A stretch of DNA of 64,000 nucleotides, taken from assembly GCA_934486785.1 (NCBI GenBank), contig CAKSQK010000001.1, forward strand, positions 496,001 to 560,000. Direction: 5' to 3'. The notes below the pieces were generated by a model that was not told the DNA's origin, made no database searches, and saw only the letters and a list, made by a program, of their open reading frames with translations. The translations under genes were made by a program, and so were the position numbers. Position 1 is the stretch's first letter. Each line of letters begins with the position of its first letter. Shown one piece after another: positions 1 to 7,476 of the stretch. Source of the DNA: an uncultured Niabella sp. (GTDB lineage: Bacteria > Bacteroidota > Bacteroidia > Chitinophagales > Chitinophagaceae).

Positions 1-108
1 GGAGAAACAATTACAGCGTGGGTGTACTGGTATAAAAAAGATGTAACCGGTAAACCCGTTGTGGAAAGCGGCGATATGCTGCAATACGCTAAAGCAAACA
101 AAACATGA
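1..108 (+). CDS. gamma-glutamylcyclotransferase-like protein (C-terminal fragment)
   Basis: The window opens inside a reading frame that ends at TGA 106-108 and leaves 35 residues. The visible part (ETITAWVYWYKKDV...) resembles the last beta-strand region of the AIG2/YtfP gamma-glutamylcyclotransferase-like family, where an 'AWVYxY' stretch precedes a short variable tail. The 5' part lies outside the window, so the catalytic glutamate cannot be checked. Family assignment from this fragment alone is tentative. Confidence 0.5.
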   Translation, partial: GETITAWVYWYKKDVTGKPVVESGDMLQYAKANKT

Positions 109-140
109 CCGCTGCGGAAATGGTATATAAAATTGAATGA

Positions 141-1190
141 ATGAAAATTGCAATCATAGCAGGCGAATCTTTTTACAAAACATCTTCATTATACATTGCA
201 ACACTGCTGGCGCAGAACGCCGGAAATGAAGTTTATATTTTTAATAAAACACAGCGGGATGCAAGAATTCCCGGCACTATCAATATTGCCGTAAGACCTG
301 CGCTGAGCGGGCTTTTACCCGGCAGCCTGATGCTGCAAAAAGCTATTGCAGGACTTATCAAAAAACATATGCCTGACAGGATATGGGTTTTTGATGCAGA
401 AGACGTGATAAAAACCCCGCTGCACCAGACCCTCATTTTAAACAATGATCACCCCGTGGAAAAACAGGTTTTGAGTAAGCTTGAAGCAGCGCAAAGGATC
501 ATTGTATTTTCTAAAACACATCTGCAAAAATTAGCGCACCTGCACCTGCCTTTGCAGGAAAAACTAATGGCAGCCCCACCCGTCATTGCGGCCACATTTG
601 GCCCGCAGTTGTACGAAGACAGGCTTGGGGCAAAACAGGAATTTGCAGATGAAAAAGAATATTTTGCCTTTGCAGATTTTGAAGTGGACAAGGAAAGTTT
701 TTTGAATTTGCTGAAAGCTTTTTCTGCTTTTAAAAAAATGCAGCAAACCAACTGGAAGCTTGTGGTGGCCCTGCGGCCGCAGCTTTCTACAAAAGATAAA
801 GAAGAGATGCTGACACCGCTGTCAAATTTTAAATACCGCCAGGATGTGAACGTGATCAACGGGCCCGGCGAAACCACGCTTTCCAAAATGATCGCGGGAG
901 CTTATGCCCTCATCAGCACAACCGATAAAACTATTTACAACCTGCCGGTTTTAGAAGCGCTGGCCTGTAGTACACCGGCGGTAGCGCTGCGCTCCGAAAT
1001 ATTTAATGATTACCCCCAAATCATTTTAGAAGCCACCAACAGCAGCCCCGACAGCTTTGCAGAGAAGATGATGTTTTTATACAAAAATGAAATGAAAAGA
1101 ACCCTGCTTTCAGAAAGTGCCGGCGGCATGCTGAAAGACTTTGATGCAGAAAAAAATCTAACCGCCCTGCATCAAATTATCTTAGAGTAA
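141..1190 (+). CDS. glycosyltransferase, GT4-like (GT-B fold)
   Basis: 349 residues. It starts with a beta-strand typical of GT-B enzymes (MKIAIIAGESF) and has a second half with the donor-binding pattern of family 4/1 transferases: YNLPVLEALACSTPAVAL near residues 267-284, the usual place for the E-x7-E type motif. The first half is divergent and carries no recognisable acceptor motif, so donor and acceptor are unknown. It probably transfers a nucleotide-activated sugar to a cell-surface glycan. The start ATG is 32 bp after the preceding stop, compatible with co-transcription. A degenerate GT4 protein without activity cannot be excluded. Confidence 0.7.
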   Translation: MKIAIIAGESFYKTSSLYIATLLAQNAGNEVYIFNKTQRDARIPGTINIAVRPALSGLLPGSLMLQKAIAGLIKKHMPDRIWVFDAEDVIKTPLHQTLILNNDHPVEKQVLSKLEAAQRIIVFSKTHLQKLAHLHLPLQEKLMAAPPVIAATFGPQLYEDRLGAKQEFADEKEYFAFADFEVDKESFLNLLKAFSAFKKMQQTNWKLVVALRPQLSTKDKEEMLTPLSNFKYRQDVNVINGPGETTLSKMIAGAYALISTTDKTIYNLPVLEALACSTPAVALRSEIFNDYPQIILEATNSSPDSFAEKMMFLYKNEMKRTLLSESAGGMLKDFDAEKNLTALHQIILE

Positions 1191-1223
1191 TGGGTACGAT
1201 AGCCCTTCGTAAGGCCTTTTGCG

Positions 1224-1231
1224 TACATTTG
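1224..1231 (+). promoter_or_regulatory. -7 promoter box of gldC
   Basis: TACATTTG matches the Bacteroidota -7 consensus TAnnTTTG at every fixed position. It lies 23 nt before ATG 1255. It also sits downstream of an in-frame GTG at 1219, which argues against that earlier start. No good -33 box was seen. Confidence 0.5.
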
Positions 1232-1254
1232 CCTTCCAACAAAAATTTATAAGA

Positions 1255-1605
1255 ATGAAAAAATCTACCATAACTATTGATGTGGAAATGGATGAAAACC
1301 GCTTTCCGGAAAATATAGAATGGTTTGCTACCGACAGCACCATACAAAATGCACAAAAAGCCAAAGCCATCATACTGGCTTTATGGAACGGTGAAGACAG
1401 GGAAGCGCTTCGCATTGATTTATGGACACAAAAAATGATGGTGGATGAAATGGCCGACTTTTTTTATCAAACGCTAATGACAATGGCTGACACATACGGC
1501 CGCGCCACACGCTACACCGACCAGGTGGAAGACATGAAGAACTTTGCAAAAGAGTTCTACAAAAAATTTCAGCAGAAGCAACTGGAGCAAAACAAAGCTG
1601 GTTAG
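1255..1605 (+). CDS. gldC: gliding motility protein GldC
   Basis: 116 residues beginning MKKSTITIDVEMDENRFPE, the conserved N-terminus of GldC. Later stretches LRIDLWTQKMMVDEMADFF and TLMTMADTYGRAT also match the family. GldC is a small cytoplasmic protein first found in Flavobacterium johnsoniae gliding mutants; it occurs widely in Bacteroidota, including non-gliders, and its biochemical role is not settled. ATG 1255 is preferred over the in-frame GTG at 1219 because a -7 promoter box lies between them and because homologues begin MKKS. No other gld genes are in the window. Confidence 0.9.
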   Translation: MKKSTITIDVEMDENRFPENIEWFATDSTIQNAQKAKAIILALWNGEDREALRIDLWTQKMMVDEMADFFYQTLMTMADTYGRATRYTDQVEDMKNFAKEFYKKFQQKQLEQNKAG

Positions 1606-1652
1606 CCTTACTGCATTTATTAAAGGCAATCACTTATAAACAACCCCTGACA

Positions 1653-2105
1653 ATGTCTCTCGAACAAAATATCAACAACGACATAAAAGCCGCCATGCTG
1701 GCCAAAAACGAAGTAGCCCTGCGCAGCCTGCGTGCTGTGAAAGCCGCTATATTACTGGCTAAAACGGCCAGCGGTGCAAAAGATGCCCTGAGCAACGAAG
1801 ATGAAATTAAACTTTTGCAAAAACTGGTGAAGCAGAGAAAAGACTCGCTGGATATTTACGAAAAACAAAACAGGCCTGAGCTTGCTGCAAAAGAAAAAGA
1901 AGAGATTGAGGTGATTAAAACATACCTGCCCGCGCCACTGTCAGAAGAAGAATTAAAAGTGATCATCAGCAACATCATTACCCAAACCGGCGCCGCCTCT
2001 GCGGCGGATATGGGCAAAGTGATGGGCGCGGCCAGTAAACAACTGGCCGGAAGAGCTGATGGCAAAACCATTTCAGCCATTGTAAAAGAACTGCTGGCCA
2101 AATGA
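1653..2105 (+). CDS. GatB/YqeY domain-containing protein
   Basis: 150 residues, the normal length of stand-alone YqeY proteins. The N-terminus (LEQNINNDIKAAMLAKNEV) and the run LRSLRAVKAAILLAKT are typical, as is the helical tail ending in GRADGKTISAIVKELL. The domain resembles the C-terminal tRNA-binding module of GatB, so a tRNA-related role is suspected, but free-standing YqeY has no proven reaction. It follows gldC by 47 bp on the same strand, so the two may share a transcript. Confidence 0.9.
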   Translation: MSLEQNINNDIKAAMLAKNEVALRSLRAVKAAILLAKTASGAKDALSNEDEIKLLQKLVKQRKDSLDIYEKQNRPELAAKEKEEIEVIKTYLPAPLSEEELKVIISNIITQTGAASAADMGKVMGAASKQLAGRADGKTISAIVKELLAK

Positions 2106-2125
2106 TGCAGTTGAACAACAATGTT

Positions 2126-2194
2126 TCCGCAGATTGCGCAGATGAAATACTGCGCAGAGAACGCAGATAAAAATCAGCGCCATCTGCGCGAAAC
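2126..2194 (+). repeat. CGCAGA-rich interspersed repeat
   Basis: The gap between yqeY and the FUSC gene carries CGCAGA at about 2129, 2138, 2154 and 2162 and the inverse TCTGCG at about 2183. GCGCAGATG (2136-2144) is inverted as CATCTGCGC (2181-2189), so the transcript could fold. It resembles the 'atctgcgtaatctgcgg' type of dispersed intergenic repeat known from many bacterial genomes. Only one copy was noticed in this window. Confidence 0.5.
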
Positions 2195-2213
2195 AAAAAC
2201 TCCCGCAGTTAGC

Positions 2214-2221
2214 TACTTTTG
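2214..2221 (+). promoter_or_regulatory. -7 promoter box of the FUSC gene
   Basis: TACTTTTG fits TAnnTTTG exactly and ends 5 nt before GTG 2227, which would put the transcription start at or next to the start codon. Confidence 0.45.
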
Positions 2222-2226
2222 TAAGA

Positions 2227-4434
2227 GTGGATTACATAAAGGAATACAGGAGGTTTGTAAACAGCTATAATTTTGCTTTCGCGCTGCGGGTAACCATTGC
2301 CGTTACGCTGCCAGCTATTGTACTTTCTTATTTCAACCTGTACCAGGTGGGCCTTGTTGCATCGCTGGGCGCCATGACGGTGAGCAATGCCGATATACCC
2401 GGCCCGGTGCAACGCCGTTTCAACGGTATGCTGGCCACGCTCATCCTCAATTTCTGTATCGTGCTGCTGATCGGTTTCAGCAGTGGCAACACCGTGCTGC
2501 TTACCATTTTAATTGCATTGCTGTGCTTTCTGTTGACCATCATCAGCGTGTATGGCAGCCGTGTCAGTATCATCGGTTTTGCGGGCATCATCGTAATGGT
2601 GCTTACGTTTGACAGCGAGAGAAGCGGAATAGAAGTTGTAAACAACGCGCTGTACATACTGGCCGGAAGCGTTTGGTACATGCTGCTCAGCCTGGCACTT
2701 TTCAGAATAAGGCCTTACCGCATTATACAACAGGCGCTGGGTGAGTATATTTTTTTAATAGGTGATTATTTAAAAACGCGTTCTGCTTTTTACAGTAAAA
2801 AAGTTGATTACGATAAGACTTATAAAAGCCTGATGCTGCAGCACCAGGATATTCATGAAAAGCAGGAAATGCTGCGCGAAATGATCTTTAAAAGCCGCAG
2901 CATCGTAAGGCAGTCAACCACCACCAGCCGCACGCTGCTTGTAATATTTATTGATACGATTGACCTGTTTGAAAAAGCTACCGGCACCGTGTACAATTAC
3001 GAGTCTATGCACAAGCGGTTCGATGATTCGGGCATATTGCACAAGTTGAGAGGCTATATTCTTACTATGGCCCGCGAGCTGCATGAAATTGGTCTTGCCG
3101 TGCAAAGCGGCCGGCCTTCGCGCATTTCAAAAAACCTGAACGATTCATTAAAAGTTTTAAAAGAAGATTTTGAATCTTTTATTAATGAGCACCGCGCGCC
3201 CGAAAATATCAGCCCGCTGATCAATATGCGCAAGATCATGGAGTCAGTAGAAGATATGACAATGCGTATTTATACGCTGCACCATTACACGCGCTATGAC
3301 AGAAAGCAGATCAAACGCTTTCACCCCAGTGGCAACCTTGAAGATTTTGTGGAGCCCACAAATTTTAACCGACAGTTGTTTATAGAAAATCTTTCTTTTA
3401 AATCTAACAACTTCAGACATGCCATACGCGTAAGTATTGCTACCACGGCGGGTTATATCATTGCACAAATGTTAAATCTTGGCCACAGTTACTGGGTGCT
3501 GCTTACCATTCTTGTAATTTTAAAACCCAGCTACAGCCTTACCAAGCAAAGAAATTATCACCGCCTCATCGGTACCATCATCGGAGCATTGATAGGTGTG
3601 ATGATTTTATTGATCGTTAGTAATCATTATTGGATGCTGGCCATTATGATCACTTTGATGCTGCTTTGCTATAGCTTCATCCGCAGTAAATATTTTATTG
3701 GGGTTGTTTTTATGACAGCCTATCTTATTATTTTCTTTTTTATGCTTGATCCCGGGCATTTTATAAATGTGCTTGAAAACCGAATTATTGATACAGTTAT
3801 CGGTTCGCTCATTGCATTTATTGCCACTTACACGCTGGCTCCTTCCTGGGAAAAAGATCAGATGAAGAGCTACATGCTGGAAGCCCTTGAAAAATCAAAA
3901 GACTATTTTATAACGGTGGCCTCATCATTTCATACAGGTGTTACTGACGATCATACTTATCGCCTCAGCCGTAAAGAGGCATTTGTGGCTCAGGCCAACC
4001 TTTCAGGAGGTTTCACACGCATGCTTAACGAACCCAAACACAAGCAGCAGAATGCGGTAAAACTTCACCAGTTTACGGTGCTCATCACTGTACTTAACTC
4101 GCATATTGTAACGCTGGCAGATTTTGCGCAGCAATATGCTTCGAAATATACATCCCGCGAATTGGTGCCAATTACAGAAGACATCGCAGCCGAACTTACC
4201 GAAGCAAAAAATATTATTAATAAAGATGAAGTGGTTTCACTTGTAAAAGTATCGGCACAGGAGCTGCGTGATGATATTCAGGAACTGGTACAAAAGCGTC
4301 GCAGCGAAATGCAGCAGGGCCTGCGCAATACCGAAACCCGCACTACGCTTATGGAATACAAACCCATTGTAGACCAGTTTCTATTTATCAGCCGCATTGC
4401 CGGCGATATTAAAAAACTGGCGAAGGATTTATGA
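2227..4434 (+). CDS. FUSC-family inner membrane protein (YccS/YhfK-like)
   Basis: 735 residues with two blocks of hydrophobic segments (about residues 20-170 and 395-545), each followed by a cytoplasmic helical region. This duplicated layout is characteristic of FUSC/YccS-type proteins, which are related to aromatic acid exporters (AaeB) and plant ALMT channels. The N-terminal FALRVTIAVTLPAIV...LGAMTVSNADIPGPVQRR and the second-block NFRHAIRVSIATTAGYIIA are the repeated units. Substrate is unknown. Translation must start at GTG 2227 or upstream, because the next ATG lies inside the first membrane block; the promoter box ends only 5 nt before this GTG. Confidence 0.85.
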   Translation: MDYIKEYRRFVNSYNFAFALRVTIAVTLPAIVLSYFNLYQVGLVASLGAMTVSNADIPGPVQRRFNGMLATLILNFCIVLLIGFSSGNTVLLTILIALLCFLLTIISVYGSRVSIIGFAGIIVMVLTFDSERSGIEVVNNALYILAGSVWYMLLSLALFRIRPYRIIQQALGEYIFLIGDYLKTRSAFYSKKVDYDKTYKSLMLQHQDIHEKQEMLREMIFKSRSIVRQSTTTSRTLLVIFIDTIDLFEKATGTVYNYESMHKRFDDSGILHKLRGYILTMARELHEIGLAVQSGRPSRISKNLNDSLKVLKEDFESFINEHRAPENISPLINMRKIMESVEDMTMRIYTLHHYTRYDRKQIKRFHPSGNLEDFVEPTNFNRQLFIENLSFKSNNFRHAIRVSIATTAGYIIAQMLNLGHSYWVLLTILVILKPSYSLTKQRNYHRLIGTIIGALIGVMILLIVSNHYWMLAIMITLMLLCYSFIRSKYFIGVVFMTAYLIIFFFMLDPGHFINVLENRIIDTVIGSLIAFIATYTLAPSWEKDQMKSYMLEALEKSKDYFITVASSFHTGVTDDHTYRLSRKEAFVAQANLSGGFTRMLNEPKHKQQNAVKLHQFTVLITVLNSHIVTLADFAQQYASKYTSRELVPITEDIAAELTEAKNIINKDEVVSLVKVSAQELRDDIQELVQKRRSEMQQGLRNTETRTTLMEYKPIVDQFLFISRIAGDIKKLAKDL

Positions 4435-4482
4435 ATTTTATTTAAAACTGAGTGGAACCGGCCAACAATCAGCTTCGAATGA

Positions 4483-4490
4483 TACCTTTG
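4483..4490 (+). promoter_or_regulatory. -7 promoter box of the lipid kinase gene
   Basis: TACCTTTG, a full TAnnTTTG match, lies 4 nt before ATG 4495 and overlaps neither neighbouring coding region. Confidence 0.5.
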
Positions 4491-4494
4491 ATGA

Positions 4495-5412
4495 ATGCGC
4501 CGCATGCGAAAGATAATTTACATTGTGAACCCCGTTTCAGGAACCAGCGCTAAAGATGATTTACAAAACCTGATAGCCGCTGAAACGCTGAAGGAAGGGA
4601 TCAAATTCAGGTTCGTTCCATCGGTGGCCGATGGCGATTATGCTTTTTTGCACAATAGGATTGAGGAAGAAGGCATTACAGACGTTGTGGTGGTTGGCGG
4701 CGATGGCACCGTAAGCCAGGTGATTGACAGCCTGAAACACCTGCCCGTTCAGTTTGGCATCATACCGGCAGGTTCGGGCAATGGGCTGGCATTTGGCGCC
4801 GGCATAGCCAGAACGCCTAAAAAAGCTCTGGAAACCATATTCAACAACCAGGCTGTTCTCACAGATGGCTTCAGGATCAATAAGCGGTTTGCCTGCATGC
4901 TTTGCGGGCTGGGTTTTGATGCACAGGTGGCCTACGATTTTTCACAGCAAAACCAGCGAGGGCTGGCAACTTATGTGCAACAAATCTTTAAAAATTTTTT
5001 TAACGCCCAAACGTATCCCTTCAAAATCACATTACAGCAAAAACATTTTGAAACTGAAGCTTATTTTATTAGCATTGCCAACAGCAACCAGTTTGGCAAC
5101 CATTTTACCATTGCGCCAAAAGCACGAATGAGCGATGGCCTGCTGGATATTGTAATCGTTACGGAACAATCTAAAATGGCCCTTTTGTACAACACCATGT
5201 TGCAGGTTGGCGGGCAAAATAAACTTTTAGAACAGGAAGAAATTGATCATAACAGAAGTATTATTTATTTTCAAACCCCGGAGATCATGATCAGCAACCC
5301 AGGCATGGCTCCCATGCATATTGACGGTGAACCCGTAAACACCGAAAGCAGTATACATGCCGTGGTGGAAGAAAAATGCTTTAAGCTATTGACGGATAAA
5401 GAAGAATTGTAA
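4495..5412 (+). CDS. diacylglycerol/lipid kinase family protein (DagK/YegS-like)
   Basis: 305 residues. The N-terminal IIYIVNPVSGTSAK and the GGDGT motif at about residues 67-72 (VVVGGDGTVSQVID), followed by LPVQFGIIPAGSGNGLAFG, are the nucleotide-binding signature of the DAGK catalytic domain. The C-terminal half has the beta-rich domain ending in PMHIDGEPV, also typical. It should phosphorylate diacylglycerol or a related lipid using ATP at the inner membrane. Start may be ATG 4495 or ATG 4504; 4495 fits a leaderless transcript from the box at 4483-4490. The stop codon abuts the rnhB start directly, indicating an operon. Confidence 0.88.
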   Translation: MRRMRKIIYIVNPVSGTSAKDDLQNLIAAETLKEGIKFRFVPSVADGDYAFLHNRIEEEGITDVVVVGGDGTVSQVIDSLKHLPVQFGIIPAGSGNGLAFGAGIARTPKKALETIFNNQAVLTDGFRINKRFACMLCGLGFDAQVAYDFSQQNQRGLATYVQQIFKNFFNAQTYPFKITLQQKHFETEAYFISIANSNQFGNHFTIAPKARMSDGLLDIVIVTEQSKMALLYNTMLQVGGQNKLLEQEEIDHNRSIIYFQTPEIMISNPGMAPMHIDGEPVNTESSIHAVVEEKCFKLLTDKEEL

Positions 5413-6069
5413 ATGAAGCAGGAAAAAATAATACAGCAACCTATTTGCGAACCGCTGCTGGAAAATTGTTTCAGAACAGACCTGGTAGAAGCCGGCTGCG
5501 ATGAAGCGGGCCGCGGCTGCTATGCAGGCCCTGTATTTGCAGCAGCGGTCATCCTGCCCAAAAATTTTTACCACCCATTATTAAACGATAGCAAACAGGT
5601 GAAAGCCGCCATTCGCCGTGAGCTGAAAGCTTACATTCAGGAGCATGCGCTGGCCTGGGCGGTAGCCATGGTAGATGTGGATGAAATAGACACCATTAAT
5701 ATTTTAAAGGCTTCTCAAAAAGCCATGCACCTGGCGCTCGATGCTTTGCGCATTATTCCGCAGCACCTGGTTATTGACGGAAATTATTTTATTCCTTATA
5801 AAAATATTGCCCATAAGTGTGTGATAAAAGGCGACAGCAAGTATTCAAACATTGCTGCAGCCAGTATTTTGGCCAAAACCAGCAGGGATGAGTACATGGA
5901 AACACTCCACCAGGAGTTCCCTCACTACAATTGGCACTCCAATAAAGGTTATGGCACACCCGAACACCGCAGCGCTATTGATTTTCATGGGCTTTGCATA
6001 CATCACCGTAAGAGCTTCAACATCATGCCTGCACAAATAGAGTTGTTCAGCAACAGCAGTATCACCTAA
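5413..6069 (+). CDS. rnhB: ribonuclease HII
   Basis: 218 residues. The signature DEAGRGCYAGPVFAAAVILP starts with D30-E31, the first two metal ligands of RNase HII; further landmarks are LLNDSKQV, KGDSKYSNIAAASILAKTSRDEYM and the end HRKSFNIM. The enzyme cuts the RNA strand of RNA/DNA hybrids and starts removal of single ribonucleotides misincorporated in DNA. Its ATG follows the lipid kinase stop with zero spacing, so the two genes should be translationally coupled. Confidence 0.95.
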   Translation: MKQEKIIQQPICEPLLENCFRTDLVEAGCDEAGRGCYAGPVFAAAVILPKNFYHPLLNDSKQVKAAIRRELKAYIQEHALAWAVAMVDVDEIDTINILKASQKAMHLALDALRIIPQHLVIDGNYFIPYKNIAHKCVIKGDSKYSNIAAASILAKTSRDEYMETLHQEFPHYNWHSNKGYGTPEHRSAIDFHGLCIHHRKSFNIMPAQIELFSNSSIT

Positions 6070-6126
6070 ATTAGGTAGTTTGGCATATTTTCAAACGCTT
6101 TTAACTTTTAAGTTGGGCTCATCCGC

Positions 6127-6134
6127 TAAATTTG
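6127..6134 (+). promoter_or_regulatory. -7 promoter box of the Lys/Glu-rich protein gene
   Basis: TAAATTTG fits TAnnTTTG and leaves a 35-nt leader before ATG 6170. Confidence 0.45.
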
Positions 6135-6169
6135 CCCCATTCAGTCCAACCGTTTAAAAACTTTTAAAA

Positions 6170-6499
6170 ATGAAAAAACTTTTACTATTGATCGCGTTTG
6201 GCATTTTCAGCATTGGTGCCGTAAATGCACAAAGCACCGAAAAGAAAGAAACCAAAGAATCCACAGCTAAAACAGAAAAAGAAAAAGCTGCAGAACAAAG
6301 AAGGGCAGAAAGGCATGAACGTGAAAAAGAAAGATGGACAGGCGTAGGCAACTATTGGAAAGATAAACATGAGAAAAAAGTTGCCGAAAAAGAAGCCAAG
6401 GAAAAAGATGAGCCAAAAGCTGAAAAAGCTGAAAAAGAAAGAAAAGGTCCGCCACGCCCACCTTCTCCCAAAAAGAAAAAACAAACTGAAGAAGAATAA
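6170..6499 (+). CDS. exported Lys/Glu-rich protein of unknown function
   Basis: 109 residues. A Sec signal peptide (MKKLLLLIAFGIFSIGAVNA, cut before Q21) is followed by an extremely charged segment built almost only of K, E, A and R with a short aromatic island (RWTGVGNYWKDKHEKK, about residues 54-69), and a Pro/Lys tail. Low complexity and charge suggest a long helix or disordered rod in the periplasm. No family is recognised. It has its own promoter and a good terminator, so it looks like a real monocistronic gene. Confidence 0.7.
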   Translation: MKKLLLLIAFGIFSIGAVNAQSTEKKETKESTAKTEKEKAAEQRRAERHEREKERWTGVGNYWKDKHEKKVAEKEAKEKDEPKAEKAEKERKGPPRPPSPKKKKQTEEE

Positions 6500-6507
6500 T
6501 GATTCAG

Positions 6508-6530
6508 GCCACGTAAAGCGTGGCTTTTTT
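6508..6530 (+). terminator. intrinsic terminator
   Basis: GCCACG (6508-6513), 5-nt loop, CGTGGC (6519-6524), then six T. It sits 9 bp after the Lys/Glu-rich protein gene. Confidence 0.85.
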
Positions 6531-6557
6531 ATTTGCGTAATGGCTAATTTAGCGGCC

Positions 6558-7175
6558 ATGCTTAAAAATATCATCTTCGATTTTGGAGGCGTTCTGCTGA
6601 ATATTGATTTTAAAAGATCTTTTAATGCCTTTGAAGCCCTTGGCTACCATAATTTTGAAAACCTGTTTGCCCAGCAGCATGCTGATGAACTGTTTCAACA
6701 ACTGGAAACCGCACAAATTGAAGTGGATGTGTTTTATGATAAGCTGGCACTGCTGGCGCCGGGAACAGTTAGCCGCCAGCAGCTACAACATGCCTGGAAT
6801 GCGATGCTGATAAGTTACAGAACAAGCAGCCTGCAATTTGTTGAGATGCTTAGAAAAGATTACAACGTTTATCTTTTAAGCAATACCAACGAAATTCATT
6901 ACAACCGTTTTATGCAAATGCTGCAGGAAGAAACCGGGCATGAAAAGCTGGAAGACTTTTTTGACAAAGCATGGTTTTCTCACCTTATTTACCGGCGCAA
7001 GCCCGATGAAGAAACCTTTGCATTTGTACTGAACGATGCAGGCATCAAAGCAGAAGAAACGTTGTTTATTGATGACAGCATTTCAAATTTACCTGCTGCA
7101 GAAATGATGGGAATGAAAACGCATCTATTAAAACCCGGCGAGCTGATAGAACATCTTGATTACAGCCGTTATTGA
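6558..7175 (+). CDS. HAD-superfamily hydrolase (YihX-like)
   Basis: 205 residues from ATG 6558 (MLKNIIFDFGGVLLN). Motif I is FDFGGVL with nucleophile D8, motif II is YLLSNTNEIH, the motif III lysine is in RRKPDEETF and motif IV is LFIDDSISN. This is the HAD-IA pattern with an alpha-helical cap, like the sugar phosphatase YihX. Substrate is probably a small phosphorylated metabolite. The frame is open far upstream into the preceding gene, but homologues start at the MLKN position and a weak -7 box (TAATTTAG 6545-6552) ends 5 nt before this ATG. ATG 6540 is an alternative. The 3' end overlaps the opposite gene by 7 bp. Confidence 0.85.
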   Translation: MLKNIIFDFGGVLLNIDFKRSFNAFEALGYHNFENLFAQQHADELFQQLETAQIEVDVFYDKLALLAPGTVSRQQLQHAWNAMLISYRTSSLQFVEMLRKDYNVYLLSNTNEIHYNRFMQMLQEETGHEKLEDFFDKAWFSHLIYRRKPDEETFAFVLNDAGIKAEETLFIDDSISNLPAAEMMGMKTHLLKPGELIEHLDYSRY

Positions 7176-7462
7176 TTTGTGTTGTTGATCTTCCAGAATT
7201 TATTAAAAACGCCAAAGTATTCTTCTTTGGCAGCACTTGCCACAGGGTGCCCGCTTTGTGCAGCAGCGCCTGCCGTGTGTATGTAAATGGCACTTATTTT
7301 CACATACAAAAACCTGTCTTCAAAATCAACTACAGGTGCAATACCTGTCCTGGCAATTGAGGGTTGTATGTAGTCCATAAACTCCTGCTCTGTTGGTTTT
7401 GTAAAAAAACAAACAACCATTATTAGGAAAAGGAGCAGCAGGAAAAATCTTCTGAATTTCAT
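7169..7462 (-). CDS. small membrane-anchored protein of unknown function
   Basis: 97 residues with one N-terminal hydrophobic segment (FFLLLLFLIMVVCFF) followed directly by TKPTEQEFMDYI. That N-terminal arrangement recalls DUF4359-type proteins, but the resemblance is short. The remainder (about residues 40-97) has a beta-strand like VDFEDRFLYVKISAIYI. It lies 14 bp downstream of the SNF2 helicase gene on the same strand and may be translated from that transcript. It overlaps the convergent HAD gene by 7 bp. Confidence 0.6.
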   Translation of the reverse strand: MKFRRFFLLLLFLIMVVCFFTKPTEQEFMDYIQPSIARTGIAPVVDFEDRFLYVKISAIYIHTAGAAAQSGHPVASAAKEEYFGVFNKFWKINNTNQ

Positions 7463-7476
7463 AAATCAAATTTTGT

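Noticed and set aside
6369..6557. In-frame upstream extension of the HAD hydrolase
   Set aside because: It lies inside the Lys/Glu-rich gene and its terminator and has no family similarity.
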